Shown piece by piece: positions 22,366 to 35,945 of a stretch of DNA of 64,000 nt. Numbering within the stretch: the first letter of the stretch is position 1; every line of letters starts with the position of its first letter. Position numbers and translations under genes: made by a program. The stretch is from Latrodectus hesperus (lineage: Eukaryota; Arthropoda; Arachnida; Araneae; Theridiidae): positions 46,597,543 to 46,661,542 of the forward strand of contig CM075860.1 of assembly GCA_037975125.1 (NCBI GenBank), in the 5' to 3' direction. A model generated the notes under the pieces. The model ran no database searches. It worked only from the letters and a program-made list of their open reading frames with translations, and was not told the origin of the DNA.

Positions 22366-25218
22366 AATTAATTTTTAACAAATTATATACAGTATTTTAT
22401 AGAAATATTTAGTTAATTAGCCCAAGTTGAGTGGTTAAGATTTTATACCAATCGTTCTGATTTTTGCTAAAATCACCAAGACGAACACCAGAAGATGGAT
22501 TATCTGAGTTTCCTGTATGTAAATATGTTAGCTTAGCAACACACAACTTTTTATTATTTTTCTTATCTGTATTTGTTCAATATGAGATTATATATATATA
22601 TAGTGGTAGTATATAAAAAGAATTCTTCAAATTATAAATAACATAACAGCTTATAAAAAAATTACTGTGTTAGCTGTAAAATTACTATTTGGAAAATGAA
22701 TAATATATTCTTTCTTAAATATAAACAATGGTTTTTAAATAATTCAACTTGAAGAATATCAAAACATTAAAAAGTAAAGAAAAATTTATAGCTTTGTAAT
22801 TAACGCCTAAATTTTTTTCTTAAACAGAACGGGTTAAACCAGTACTACACATCTTAGTGTCAGTATGGAATATTTTGAGAAAGATAACTACAACATATTT
22901 AGACTTCTCGTAAAAAAAATTTAACTATCAGATATAATTAATAATGAGGAATACATTTTCATAACTAGTTGAAAGTACTTCTTACAGCGTTTGCTTAATT
23001 ATAATGGATGCAATCGCATAAAAAGTTATTTTATGATTCGAAATAAAAACATTTTATTTGCTGAAAAATTCCCATTTTCGCCAGAACTGGTTCTTATTTT
23101 TTAATTAATTGACAAGCCAATAAATAAAATGAAACAGTCGCACCTCAATTAGAGGATAGTGAAAACCAGTTATGACTAATAAAATAACAAGCGCCGTTAG
23201 AATCTGCAGAGTTTGTTGGTTTTATCAATAAAAATAAAACCCAAAACGCGTGTTGACTCATCCACAAGAACGATACTAAGTGTCCGATTTTAAAAATGCT
23301 CATTCTTCGACCCATAAAATGCCATAAAAATGCGGAGAACGCACTCTCCATATAAGGAGTGACTGAATTCCAATTTATAATGAGCAAGAAAACATTCAAG
23401 AACCTAAGACAGCTGAGATTGCAAGCAGACGTATCAACGGAAGTTCCTAGATGCGACGTGACGAAGCCACAGGAAATTTCCGGTATGCTGATTTCAAGAG
23501 GAACTACATTTTTCTTTCGTTTACCGGTTCAATTTGATTTGGAGATTTTTTTTTATACCCAATATTTTTTTTCTAGCATTGTATAATACAAGGTTAATAC
23601 AGGTTTTCTTAGCGTGGTAAAATAAAATTTTGCATTAGCATTGTTATGTTTACAAAAAAAAAAACATGCAAACTATTTGCTATTGTTGCATGAAATTTAC
23701 ATACTGCAAAAAGGAAATTTAGGAAAGGAAAAAAAAAAAAAAGAGAGAGAGAGAAATACAATACTAAGGAGTTGTAAGAAAATTAACATTATAAAGCGTA
23801 TAATTTTAACTGAAGTTTAAACGCTCTAGTAAAATAACATTATTGAATAATCTTTCATTAATCTTTAGTAACCTAAATAGAGTATTCAATAATTGTTATA
23901 GATAAAATAAGTAATAAAAAAATTTAAAGTGGATGAAAATGGATTTTAAATTTTAAGAAATCGACTGCATTTAAATCAATCGTAAAAGGTTTATTCGATT
24001 ATTTATTAGGAAAAAATATTTTAATATAAATTATTTTCGACTACTTTAAACTCATATGTGCACAATATATCTTATAATTGCTAACCAATCATGTTCAAGA
24101 AATTGAAGAGGAAGCTTTTTAGTTTCTAGCACTTAAAAATAAATTACAATTTAACCCCATTCGACTGTAAAACTACAATTCACGCAAAAAACCGTACATT
24201 GTTCGACTAAAACGAATAACTTGGCAGCGATGTATTTGTTTATTTACATACATCATTTTCTTAAGCGAAAAAATACAGAAACCTTTTTCTCGGTCAATAT
24301 AAAGTGAAAAAAAAAGTGGCCCACAAAATTAAGAAATTCAATGTTTGGAGTGAAGCCAAATTTATTAGATGGCGGAACTAAAAAATCTGAAAGAGAACGG
24401 ATCGAAAATATCCTACAGAAGATAGCAAAAGGCAAAGAAAAATTTAAAAAAAAAAAAAAAAAAAAACGTGTGCAGGTGTACCTGAAAGCATCCGGTTGAT
24501 GACGTGTCTTCCGCTCTAAACGCTCTTTCCTAATTTGTCCTAGCAGAGCCAGGGAATTCGAAATTATATAGTTTCTACCAAATTGAAAATAATCTTGCCC
24601 GTTGAATACAATCGATACTTTTTTAACTCGAAAAATTGTACCAATTATTTAATTTTTTAAATTATTCCAAATTTTCATAAGTTATGCCTCTTAGATTGAT
24701 TTTTAAATCATACTTTAAAATAATAACGATTTTTAAAAATCATAGCCCAAATTATAATATGCGCTATGAGAAAAACAAAATATAAATTGGGGTTACCTTA
24801 AACAAATATCAATTACCAAAAATAAATTCTAAAACCCGTTTGTAATTCTCGATATTGTATTACAATTTAATAAAAAATACTACCACATTTCTTTTCCAAT
24901 ACAAATCCTGAACTTATTTCTTCGTTCAGATACAGTTTAATGCCTACAAATCCATTTTTAATATTATGGAATATTATTTTGTTTCTAACAGTTTTTCAAT
25001 ATTTTATTTAATTATATAGATTCCTATTTTTGAAACTTCAGCGATACTGCTTTAAACAATTCCTGAAATTATCTTTTTCTGTAAATTGAGTCAGACTGAT
25101 CAAGTTTTTCTTGTCTATGGGAAAGAAAAAATTTTTATAGTTAAGTTTGAATAATCGCCATGACGATTTAAAGTGTTTAATTATTATACAGCTTAATTTG
25201 TGGTGATAATACAAGTTT
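22366..25218. other. Intron 1, AT-rich, nothing recognised
   Basis: Homopolymer and AT-rich DNA. A perfect CArG box CCATATAAGG lies at 23348-23357, and a less AT-rich spot near 24465-24560 has CAGGTG and TGACGTGT. Open frames at 23145-23586 show no family resemblance. Confidence 0.5.
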
Positions 25219-25376
25219 GTTTCGTTCGTCGATTGTCATCATTTGCACACGAGGCTTATTAAACAAAGCTACGATAGAGAATTTCGAACCACTGCAAATA
25301 TTTAAGACCAAAGTGGAATTCAAGGACACGAACCGTCGAACAGAAGGCAAGAGCTATTCGGTTACCAGTTTGGCAG
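25219..25376 (-). repeat. SINE family F1 copy
   Basis: gttcgtcgattgtcatcatt, tgcacacgaggcttatt, ttcgaaccactgcaaatat, cacgaaccgtcgaacagaag and attcggttaccagtttgg match F1; head at right. Confidence 0.8.
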
Positions 25377-26689
25377 GTGATATTAAAAGAGGGTCAGTTC
25401 ATTTTTTAGTAAAGTATAATAAAAATTAAAAACTTAACAGCCAATTCTGCAAACGTGCTAATTCGGCAAAAGATTGTAGTTCAGAAGTAGAGTATGAGCC
25501 ATTACAAATATCCAAGACAGATTAAATAGAACTTACGAATGGCTTCAATTGAAGGTAAGAAAACAGCAAGGAAAGATCAATTTTGTGTAGTGTGAGTGCA
25601 ATAGAGAATAGAGAACTTCTATACATCTTCATTTTTATCAAATACTAGAAAGGATAAGGGTCAATTTTGCTTTTTATTAAAAAGAACCAATACTAAGGTG
25701 TAAGACTTTATATACAGAAGAAAATGCTTTTGCCAGTTCTTTCATCGACAACTTTTAAAGAAAAAATAATGTCTTCAAAATTGTTAAATGGGACAGAATT
25801 TTCTTTTCATCCCTACGTAGGATGAAATTTTCCTAAATGCATCAAAACATTTTTCGTTGATCTTGTGGCAAAATCATGCTTTTTGGAGTGGAATGTCTAA
25901 GAATCGATCATATTCAACTCCAAATAACAAGAAATGTATTTTAAAATTCTTCATTTTGCTTTCATATACCAATACGGATGCATGGCATTATCCAAACTTC
26001 CTATCTTATGACCACGAGACCAACAATGAAAATTTTCATCGATCGGAAAAGGCAACGGATATTAAATCAGGCCTCTAGCGCATAATAATTATCCACTATT
26101 CATAATCAAGTTTTTTCATATTATATCGTAATATAAATGTCTCCCCAAATATTCTTCCAAATTATGAAGTTCCCAACTGTATCATGAAAAGGGAACATTA
26201 TTTTCGCATTTTATTTCAGATATTGAAGTAATTCTCGAATTAGATATTGAAAACATAACTTACATTGAGTGTGTATGTATGTATGTATTTACAATTTATA
26301 AAACACGATTCTTCAATTTTATATTGGTGGGAAGGAGGCTGTCTGAGAATTTCAAGAAAATTTCATACTGCACACGTTTTGTGCTTATAAAAAAGCTTGA
26401 TCATTTTTTCTCATAACAGAACGATTGAAAATTATATTAAAACTTATTTACCATAATATTTTAGAAATAGCTAATTTCACAAAAATAAAAATTAAGGGAG
26501 GTCTATCTTATCGTATTATTGCAAATAAAAAAAAGATAAAAGTTGTGTGTATGAATGGAAATTGAACTATTGCAAGCTCCATTATAAATTACAATTCGAA
26601 ATATGCCATCGAGTAGGAATAGAAGGACAGAACAAATAAATACCTTGTACAAATTTTAGTATCACCCCTCCAAAAAGACATTCAAGCGA
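25377..26689. other. Intron 1, nothing recognised
   Basis: Weak F1-like fragment near 25480-25560; otherwise AT-rich without features. Confidence 0.45.
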
Positions 26690-27010
26690 GGGGGGAAAAA
26701 GGAGCAAACAACATGAGGCAAAGTACCCAGAGCGGGAAGTCCCAAGTGACCGACTGACGAGATTAGTCAGAAGTTACGAGAAAATGTTTTCTTAGTTGGA
26801 TCCGACGCCAGTTCGCTCGCTTGGTGACCGACCCCACATTTAAACAGCTGTACATGTCCCTGTGACTCAGCAATGCAGGCAACACTGCTGATATACGCCA
26901 TATAAATAACTGGCAGACATGCAGAATTCCCGCTGGGGATTGGATTTCCAACATTTACTCGAATAAGCAAACAGAAAAATTTGCACGGACAAATCACATC
27001 AGAGGCCAGT
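26690..27010. promoter_or_regulatory. Less AT-rich island with a MARE/AP-1 site
   Basis: About 320 bp markedly richer in G and C than its flanks, with TGACTCAGCA (26863-26872), which contains an AP-1 core and matches a Maf recognition element, and an E-box CAGCTG (26845-26850). Two overlapping open frames on the minus strand have no recognisable product or convincing splice sites. Enhancer function is inference. Confidence 0.3.
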
Positions 27011-27449
27011 AAAAGGAATGTGTAAAAGCCTTAGTAAAAGATTTATTTCATCGATAAAATTAAAAATAATTGATTAATGAATGGTATGTTTTTAATTCAT
27101 TCATCAGTCATAACTTTTCCAGAAATAAAATTCATTGTCTTTAATTTGAAAGTTTATTTGTAAAAGAATTTTAAAGAGTACTTAAAGAAATATAATTTAC
27201 TGAAAGACTGAAGTTAGCACGCTTTATTTTGAATATTTTATGTAAGTTATCTATGTTACATTTATTTTGAATCTAAATATTTAACACCATAATATAGAAG
27301 CTTCTGCAGTGAAGTGGCAAGTTCGGGGCGAAGCTAATTTTCAAAAACATTTTATTTAAAAAATATTCATCTTTAGCAAAGACTTCACCATACTTGGAAA
27401 TCCGCTCTTGTTTTATTCTGAATCTGCCTTATATAAATGGTATAAAGCT
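27011..27449. other. Intron 1, nothing recognised
   Basis: AT-rich with a short less AT-rich stretch near 27300-27340. Confidence 0.5.
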
Positions 27450-27610
27450 CTTCAAAGGACAGTAAAAATTTGCTGAATTTACTGACATTTGAGATTTTAA
27501 TGCAGGAATTTACTTCAGTGTAGAGGTAAAATGTGGGGAATATTCATAAATTTAGTAATGTACTTTGTAGGTTGTATTTTTAACAAAGAACTTATTCTAT
27601 TTGTGGTTCC
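27450..27610 (+). repeat. F6 repeat, 3' part
   Basis: tgctgaatttactgacattt, ttcagtgtagaggtaa, aatattcataaatttagtaa and cttattctatttg match the 9325-9540 copy. Confidence 0.6.
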
Positions 27611-29214
27611 ATTTAAATACATGTAACTAAAATACATAAATATATTCCAAATATGATATATAGTGGAATAGCATCCAAATTACACATATAAGTGTATGCA
27701 AATAAAACTAAGTTTCAAGTCATGGTTTTAACTTAATACACAAAATGAAAATTTAGAGTAAAGAGAAAATTTGCACACCTGTATCTTTCGAAAGATACAC
27801 CTTTCGAAATATATATTTGGTACTAGTGAGACAATTATTTTATTAAAACTGGGCTACATGTTACATGAACTCTTCTTATAAACTTGGCCTTTCATTTTCT
27901 ACTCATTCGTGAAAAGGGAAAGGAGAATGAAATAACAAAAAAGGAAAACTCGACTTGAGGATCCAGTAAAAACGCTTCAAGCTACGAATTCTGAAGAACT
28001 TGAAAGTTTAGTTATATATGCAAGTCTCCCTTCAATTATCTCAATTTGTGTGCTAAACTTCCTATAATCTTTGTGACGATGATCACAGCTACGCATTGTT
28101 CCGACGCGATGTAATTGGCGAGTCTACTGCTACGAAGTTCGTGATCGGGTTACTTTGGCGAATTAATAAAATACGAGCGAAATCTCATTTGGCGAAGAAG
28201 TAATACAGCTCAAACAGACAATGACTGCCAGAAGGCGGTTGTAAATCGTTTGATTATTTTTGATAATGAATTCTGATATTAGCTCGTTTTCTTTTTTAAA
28301 TAATTATCGCATCACATGAGGGATATTATCTCTTAATTTTTTTAAGCAAAATATTAGAATCAAAATAAACTAGATATTTTAAACTGGAAGATAACTATTT
28401 AGTAATAAAAATAAGATAGTTATAATAACAGAAATTGTATTCTTAATAAAATTTTAAAAATAACTATCAACTTTAAAAAATTTTTATTTAATATTTGATT
28501 TGCCACGAAAAATTAATGTTAAAAAATCAGTAGATGCTGTCATCTGAAAAAGATTAAGTATAATTTGATAAAAACAAAGTTGTAATATGTATTTCAATTA
28601 CAATTTTCTTAATAGAATTTCATTACACGGATTTAAAAAAAATAATAATTAAAAAACTACAATAATTTTCAGTGTTGCTTCACACAAATATATATGTTAT
28701 TGATAAATACATGCATACGTTTTAAAGATTTGTGATAATTAAGAACCTTAAATCAAATCCTAAATCTAATATTCTAAAATTTAAAAACCTTATTAAACTT
28801 TAAATGAAAAAGTATTCATTCAATCAATGTATATTAGAACCAAATTACCATGAAAAAAGTAACATTCTTCAATAATCATTGAATTTAAATCAAGAATTAT
28901 GATGAAATTATTCACTTTGGATTGATTGAAAGTCTTATTTTTGCCAATGACGACACTTACAAAGATTTAATGCACACGAGGTTAAATTGCATACAAAAGC
29001 ATACACGGAATTCGAACTCTAATCAAAGTTAATACAAAGGAATATTTTGTATCCCAAACATTATATGCTTCCATTTTCAGATTGCAGCGTAGAATTACTT
29101 ATTAGGACATGAATTGCACGACATCCTGGTCAGCAACTATAAAAAGAATATACGTAATTTCTCAATATATAACGTTGCGCAACTGAGACACCAATGGATT
29201 GAAACTTTTTTTAT
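27611..29214. other. Intron 1, mostly AT-rich
   Basis: A less AT-rich stretch at 28060-28260 (repeated ggcgaa strings) has no open frame or repeat match. The rest shows nothing. Confidence 0.45.
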
Positions 29215-29455
29215 AGCCGTGACAACTAAAGATCTGAATTCGATCCACGAATAATTGCCCTAATAAGGTGCTGGATATTATGTCTTTTAAGTAAACAAAA
29301 CTTCCCTAAAGGTCCACTCCATAGAAGGAGACTGAAATCTGCATTGCAAAAACGGGTCGAATGTCAGTCCTCGCTTATAACCTGTTATGGCGATCAGAAC
29401 TCGACCCCAGCAACCCAAATGCAAGGGTGGATGGGCTGCAGACCTTTTATTTTAT
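29215..29455 (+). repeat. Possible tRNA-like repeat, unclassified
   Basis: Less AT-rich with a B-box-like ctgaattcgatccacg and ordered GC-containing sequence to 29450, like the bodies of the SINE families. No second copy is seen in the window. Confidence 0.3.
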
Positions 29456-29996
29456 TAGTTTCACTGAACAAACATTGTTCTTAAATGTGTTAGAGCAATA
29501 AAAGGTGTGGCCGAATAGACTGAAGTCATTTAAAGAATAGGATTTTTTTTATTTATTTTTTTTAAATCTTCGCTTAAAGAAATTGAGGTTGGCAGTTATA
29601 TATATACATACATACGATTCCTTTTTTCAAAATGAAAATTTCTCACAATTTGCTTATTCTTTTAAAGTATTACGATATTTTTACCTGAATAAAAAACACG
29701 CGTAACAAATTCCAATATAAAAAGTAAGCTTCAATTATAAGTATGTAGATAAACTATACTTTTAAGGTTATAGTTATAAACTTCATATTTTACAGAAGTA
29801 TATTATTCGAAACATTGAGAAGTTAGTTAGCAACCAATTAATTTTTTAACCAATAGTAATGTAAGCGGAAGCTCAGGTCGATATAATTTAAAGCACACTT
29901 ACAAATAATTATTGCATTTTCAATTTTATTACGAATGGTTAATTAAAAAATTCTATAGGCAGAATTTTTAATATATACAAATAAGTTGTTACTTAT

Positions 29997-30165
29997 GACA
30001 CTTGGACAAGACAAGCTCGGTATGCGAATTTAAATCAGTAGGGTGCGTCTTCCATTTAACCAGAGCACCACGAAGGTGAAAGTTGCGTCTTTGCTCAAAA
30101 CTACTCCAATAGATGGCACCACCAGAGAATCCACTCTTTCAATTTTGACATTGATCTGAAGGACT
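29997..30165 (-). repeat. SINE family F5, 5'-truncated copy
   Basis: tgacacttggacaagacaag, gtagggtgcgtcttcc, accagagcaccacgaa and gatggcaccaccagagaatc match the reverse of the full F5 copy at 34378-34720; the head is missing. Confidence 0.75.
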
Positions 30166-32940
30166 AAAAATTAACAAATCACTTTTCTTAATGCATTTTT
30201 TTTCTTCTGCAAATAAATTTTTACCATTCCTTCCAAATAAGTTAAAGCAATATATAAGAAACCGTATAAACTAAATTTTCTAGCTGGAGACGATACTAAT
30301 GCTATCTACGCGAAATTCCATAGAATTTTTTCAATTCCTATTACTTTATTTTCGCACGTAGTTAGAGGGTTTAGCCTTTCATCCCTTCATTGAGTCGATA
30401 AAACTGAGTACCAAGCATGCTTATGTATTAAACACTAGGGGTTTCGAGTTAGGCTGGCTGAGCGGGACATAATGCTTCGCACCCAAGGGTCCTCGGTTAA
30501 GAAAACAGATATAGGTACTGTAAGCTTGTTTTAATTAAAGGTTGCATTTTAATGTCTCTTTTTATTTACATGATAGCTAAATTTGATTAAATTAAATTGT
30601 TTATATAATATTTTTCATCAATTCACAGCGACAAAACTTGTGAAAAATCAAACTAACAATATCACTGAAAGAAATCAATTAAAAAAGTTGTCAAACAAAA
30701 AACACTAAGCCAATATTCGAATAATTCCATCACATCCTCCGTATTTTATGTTGGCAGAACACAACTGAAGAAAGCACATTCATCACGAATGTAAAACAAT
30801 GGCCTTTTGTGTTTACCACTAAAGCAATCTATTGGGTGACCGCCACTTGGTTGGAAGGGTATTTTCACCTCTACAGAGCGCTCCCATACACCTCAATTAC
30901 TGATGAAAACAAATCAATCAACTTGCAAAGGTGACTTCATCGCCTGTAAGAATCCATTGACTGACGATAGTGAATGCGAATTCGATCACGCGAATTTATG
31001 ACCATAGTCTTCTGAGTGCAATAAATTACAGACAGGCGAAACGCGGAATCCATATGCATCAACTGTCTAATCGTAAAGATAAAGACCATGTTCAAATATT
31101 ACAATTCACTTTTACATGGATTTATGAATATTCCAAGATAAATTTGTGGATTTTATATTTATTCAGATTAATATGGCTTTCTGCATAATATTTTTAAAGA
31201 CTATTTTGCATTTAAAATTTTTTTTAGAAATTTAATGTTAGGGCACGTAGAAAGGTATACTCAAAAAATAAAGAGACCAAGGTTCGATTTAAAAATTTTT
31301 CATTAATTATCTTAAGTAGAATAAAGCTTTTTTGATTTTCTATAGAAAAAATATATACCCCTTTTTAACACGATTAGCAATGTGCTAATTATTTCTAATT
31401 ACAAATTTAGTAATTTATAAAGAAAAAAAATTTTAGTTTTTAAAAATAGTTCTAACTATTAAAACGAACTGCAAAGTTTATTTAAAATTCTGTAACCTCA
31501 CAATAAAATAAGAAAAAAGTAAACATGAAATATGCCATTTTTTTATTAGATCGTTATACTTGAAAAGCATCGTAAATTTCTGAAAATAATGAGTAATTCG
31601 ATGTAAATTGTACTATGTTTGATGATGAAAGTATAATTATCCATTTGAAATTACCACAAAAAACAATAACCATGAGCAAAACGTGCCTTTTTTATTCTCA
31701 CAACTGATGTATTTTTTATAAAAATGTTTCGAATCGCTTCCTAGAACAAACTGTAAGCCTATAAAAAAGTTACGATTAATAAAATACCAATAAAAAGACT
31801 AATTCGAATAAATGCTTAACAATTAGGTAATAAACATAAATTTCGTAAACAATTGTTTTATCCCCATAAAAATATGAAATGACAAATATTTACATATACA
31901 AACATTTTCCAACTTTTATATTTGCATTCTACCGATATTTAATTTTAATAAAAATGAGTAACCATCAAATGTTGGCAACAATCTACATGAAAATCACAAT
32001 AAAGCTATTCTAAAATTTCTTAAAGGTTTAGAGTTGTACAAGCATCTAATATCGTATCAACCTAAAATGTATGTTCTTAGCTTATTTTAAAATAATAGCC
32101 TACACAAAATTAAAATGTTTAAGTGAATAGTTTATTTACACCATTTAAGTTTCCCAACTTTTTAAAAACGAATTCAAATAAATCTTGTCAACCAATACAA
32201 TAATTTCAAAAAATTTTCTGCTCGGCAAATAAATTTCATAGCTAATTAAAAATTTTTCTATATATATCTAATACTAATATTACACCACAAGTTTGGAATA
32301 AGCAAGTTTCGTGAAGAATAGAAACTGATATAGACTTTTTTTAAAGTTCTATATAATTCAAATAATGACTTTCTTGAAATTTTTACTCTAATTATTAACA
32401 AAGAGGATAAAAGCGTAATCTTTACTAAATTTTTTGCAAAAACAGTTATTGATGTTTTAAAATTTTAAATTTAAAAAAGATATATAAATGATCTTTTTAA
32501 CATATCACATCAAGTTATTTAAAGAACATTTTTAATTCTTTTATTTTTAATTAAAGAATAATTTAATTTTTAATTAAAGAATAATTTAATGTTTATATTC
32601 ATACAATATAATTTACAGCTTTTAAATAAGTTTGTGATATTTTTAATACAAAGCACTTAATCAATTGTTTCTTGAAGTGTTTGTAACACAAGTCTTGATT
32701 TATCAATTTCTTTCAATTTAAAAAATATAACAATGCTTTTTCTGTACTATTTTCAGTTATTTTTATAGCACTTACTAAATAATATGCAGACTTAAGATTG
32801 TCCAGAAAATGTTCTATAATATATGCGATGTGGAATGTGTAAAAATAGTTTTTCGCAACTGAACTATTTTTGTTCGGAAAGCCTAAAAAAGATTGAAATC
32901 GAATTTATGCACCATTTGACGTATGTCTCCTAAAAATATT
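30166..32940. other. Intron 1, AT-rich, little recognised
   Basis: A tRNA-like fragment may lie near 30440-30510 (tcgagttaggctggctgagc). No exon or transposase sequence seen. Confidence 0.45.
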
Positions 32941-32948
32941 AGTAATTT

Positions 32949-33290
32949 ATGTTCAATCCTGTCTACAATGCGCAGAATTCACTTTTCACACAGATCATCA
33001 TGGGGCGTCTCGTCAGTCTTGAGTGTATAAGAAGTAGCATCCAAACATCTCATCTCCCCATGCCCCTAGACGTGAAAGAATTCAAGTTCGCGCTCCGAAA
33101 GTTAAAATCCGAAAAGTATTCCAGGTCACGCACCTGACTACAAAACATAGATTATCAGACGAAGTTCTTAGGAAAGACAACGCCTACACCTCCCCATCCC
33201 CATTCGAAGCAGTTCTCCCCCACACACAGCTAGACAAAATATTACAGAAGTCTGCTTTTCTACAACGAAGATTAAATATAGATATGTGAA
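32949..33290 (+). pseudogene. Possible LINE reverse-transcriptase fragment
   Basis: The open stretch ends PMPLDVKEFKFALRKLKSEK and a frame change then reads SIPGHAPD. This resembles the start of non-LTR reverse transcriptases (...E...AI..LK..K.PGPDGI). The match is short and degraded, and the flanking DNA is less AT-rich than the intron average. Could be coincidence. Confidence 0.3.
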
Positions 33291-33695
33291 ATAGAATGAA
33301 TATTTTCGGCAACGCAAAAAGCAAACGATTTCTCAAAAAATAAATAAAACAAATAAATAAAATCTTTTTTACTTTTTTTCATGTTTATTAAATTATCGTT
33401 TGAGCAATATAACAGATAAATAATTCAAATTTGATCTTTAAATTGATTTATTTCATGCCTCATTTTAGTTTGCGGCATACTGGCCAGTTAACTGATATAA
33501 TAAACCACTAAAAAAATTGTTTAGTAATTCGCCTCCAGCAAACATTTTATCCCTGTTGGTGCGTATTTCGTCACTTGTGGCTGCATTTTTCAGTATCAGA
33601 CGATGTAATTTTTAATATAAGCAGTGAATAGAAAAATTTTGTACTTGGAAAATTTAGTTTATTACACTAGGGACACTATTGCAGCTGAATATAAA
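33291..33695. other. Intron 1, nothing recognised
   Basis: AT-rich spacer. Confidence 0.5.
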
Positions 33696-33699
33696 TTCT

Positions 33700-33825
33700 A
33701 TACTGATGCAAAATTTAAAGTGGATCCAAAGCACATCTACGCCTAAAATAGGGATCAAACTTACGAACTGTGGAATTTTATAATCACAAAGCACTAACCT
33801 TTCACCTGCCAATTCCACTTGGTTT
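33700..33825 (-). repeat. SINE family F1 copy, degenerate
   Basis: aatttaaagtggatccaaag, gggatcaaacttacgaactg and cactaacctttcacctgcca match F1; head at right. Confidence 0.65.
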
Positions 33826-33850
33826 TTAAAATAAAAGAGGCATTTTAATC

Positions 33851-34003
33851 GGATTTTGGTTTATCGCTCAGCATCAATTTTTGGAAGTGAGATAATTATG
33901 CCAAGATCGATCATTTAAAATGGTCCTTTACATACTTACAAAACTTCCCCAACATGGAATCGAACTGGAAAACAGAGAGCTAAACATTAAGTTACCAGCT
34001 CGA
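33851..34003 (-). repeat. SINE family F1 copy, degenerate
   Basis: ttggtttatcgctcagcatc, ccaacatggaatcgaactgg and attaagttaccagctcg match F1. Confidence 0.65.
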
Positions 34004-34061
34004 AGCGAGTTCTCTGGCTTACAACTTTGGTGCACATGAGCACCATACACAATATTACTAG

Positions 34062-34232
34062 GTGATTTGATTTCTCACTTAATGATAATTTTTTGCACAC
34101 TAGAGTTACGTACACCAAGAATTATAAAAGTGGATTCTGAACCACTACAAACATGTAACGCTGAACAGGGATTGGAACCTAAGAGTCATTGAATGGAAGG
34201 CCACAGCGGTAACCATTCAGCTATCAGCTCAC
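34062..34232 (-). repeat. SINE family F1 copy
   Basis: attttttgcacactagagtt, aagtggattctgaaccacta, caaacatgtaacgctgaaca and ggtaaccattcagctatcag match F1; head at right. Confidence 0.75.
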
Positions 34233-34377
34233 CAAATTGCTCTGGATATTGAAAATCCTCACAATAGCTGGACAGGCTGATCAATACGTGGTGCCAAAAA
34301 CATTCAATTAATAATGAATGTAAAGTTATTATAGTTGATCGCTTCAAGTATAACTAGATGCACAAAATACAAAATAT

Positions 34378-34720
34378 GGGTATCGGCCTTCCGTCCGGAA
34401 GGGCTGGGTTCGAATCCTAATGCACCAAAGACGCACCGAATACATGCTGAGGGTTATAAATCTGTGGAATCGAAAGTCCTGTTATCGATCGTTGAGCAGT
34501 TACCATGGGTGTAATGGTCTGGAGAAAATTCCCCCTCCAGATCAAAGTCAAAATTGATGGAGTGGATTTTCTGGTGGTGCCATCTATCGGTGGAGTCTTA
34601 GAGAAAAAACATACTTTCACTTTCGTGGTGCTCTGGCTATACGAAAGATGCACCCTTCTGACTTAATTTCGTATAGTCGTCGATTAGCGAGCTTGGCTTA
34701 TGCAAGTGTCATAAGTAACA
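34378..34720 (+). repeat. SINE family F5, full copy with TSD
   Basis: 343-bp element with a tRNA-like head (ccttccgtccggaagggctg, then ggttcgaatcc), bracketed by 9-bp direct repeats acaaaatat at 34369-34377 and 34721-34729. The body shares the gcaccacgaa and tggtggtgccatct complements with 29997-30165. An antisense 78-codon frame inside is not a gene. Confidence 0.8.
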
Positions 34721-34979
34721 ACAAAATATTTACAGATAATCAGTATTTGCTCATTTCTTGTTAATTTTTAATTTCAACTGAATATGTTTATAATTTAATA
34801 TATTTGTGTTTATATTGAATTAAAAATAAGTTAAAGATGATCCTTAAAAAAATTAGAATTAAAAATCTCCATCATAATGTCCGAATTTCTACAATAAAAT
34901 TTTTACAATTCTTAAAATAATTAAATTAAAAAATATATATTTTGGGAAATGCAATAAAAAGAATCATCCACATGTAAAC
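34721..34979. other. Intron 1, AT-rich
   Basis: Nothing recognised. Confidence 0.5.
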
Positions 34980-35420
34980 ATAAATCTGAACAACGATTCT
35001 TTAACGTATCGCCTGAGTACTTGTGTGGTTGAAATCAAACTCTTGCTTCAATCAGGAAAAAAGTAAACAAAAAATTCCACTGAAAAAGCTTTTCGCATTC
35101 CTTCCTTCCAATGAAAGGACGGACTTTGTTTACGAAGCGTCTCTCTGAATTGCGCAATATGATGATTCGCTAGAAATGCCCCGTCCTCACTTGCAGGAAA
35201 AAAAAAAAAAAAACCACAACTCCCTAGACAACCACCGCATAACTATGCAGATAAGTTTTTTTTTTTTTTTCCTCCTTTCTTTCTTCCACAACTGAGAAAG
35301 AAAAAGGAAGCGGATTATCTAAACCGGGATTTTCCCAAACGCAGAAACAAAGATTCTTGCACAGCCAGGTCAGTGATCCGGAAGCCAAACCCAGCGTAAA
35401 GTTTTTACAACCTTATTACG
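34980..35420. other. Less AT-rich patch, unexplained
   Basis: Mixed-composition DNA with A- and T-runs (35199-35213, 35256-35270) and no repeat match. No exon-like segment with paired splice sites was found; possibly regulatory. Confidence 0.25.
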
Positions 35421-35945
35421 AAGTACCTGTTGGCATCACTAAAAAAATTGAAAGACTGAAATCAGAAATTCTTGTCGATTAATATTTGCCAGAAACAGCG
35501 GTGGGTGTATTTATTAAAAAGGTGCCACTCTATCAAAACTGAAATAGATTTTACTTCAATAAGCTTGCTCAATAAACGTGCAGAAATTTTAAGTTTTGGG
35601 AAGTATGTATATAACATGCTTGCATATTTATTTTAAAATTATATATTTTTATTTAACAATCTATCAGCAACATAAATGATCAAAACAAGAATTACAAATC
35701 AACAAATTACATTAATGCTAAGTGTTTCCTACTAAATCTTATTTTAATTGAATTCATGATATATATATATTATTTTGAAAAACGGAATGAGCCAGGATTA
35801 TTGAAAATTCATAGTAGGATTTCAGCAATAACGATCTATCTTTATGAGGCGTTATTTAAAATTAGAATGCTTTTTATGGTTTTATTCTTGATAATTCTAA
35901 TTCTAGAACTGGTACTCTATCGTTTTGAAAGTAAATATGGCATAA
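35421..35945. other. Intron 1, nothing recognised
   Basis: AT-rich; a short open frame from 35756 runs into MITE copy B and has no family resemblance. Confidence 0.5.
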
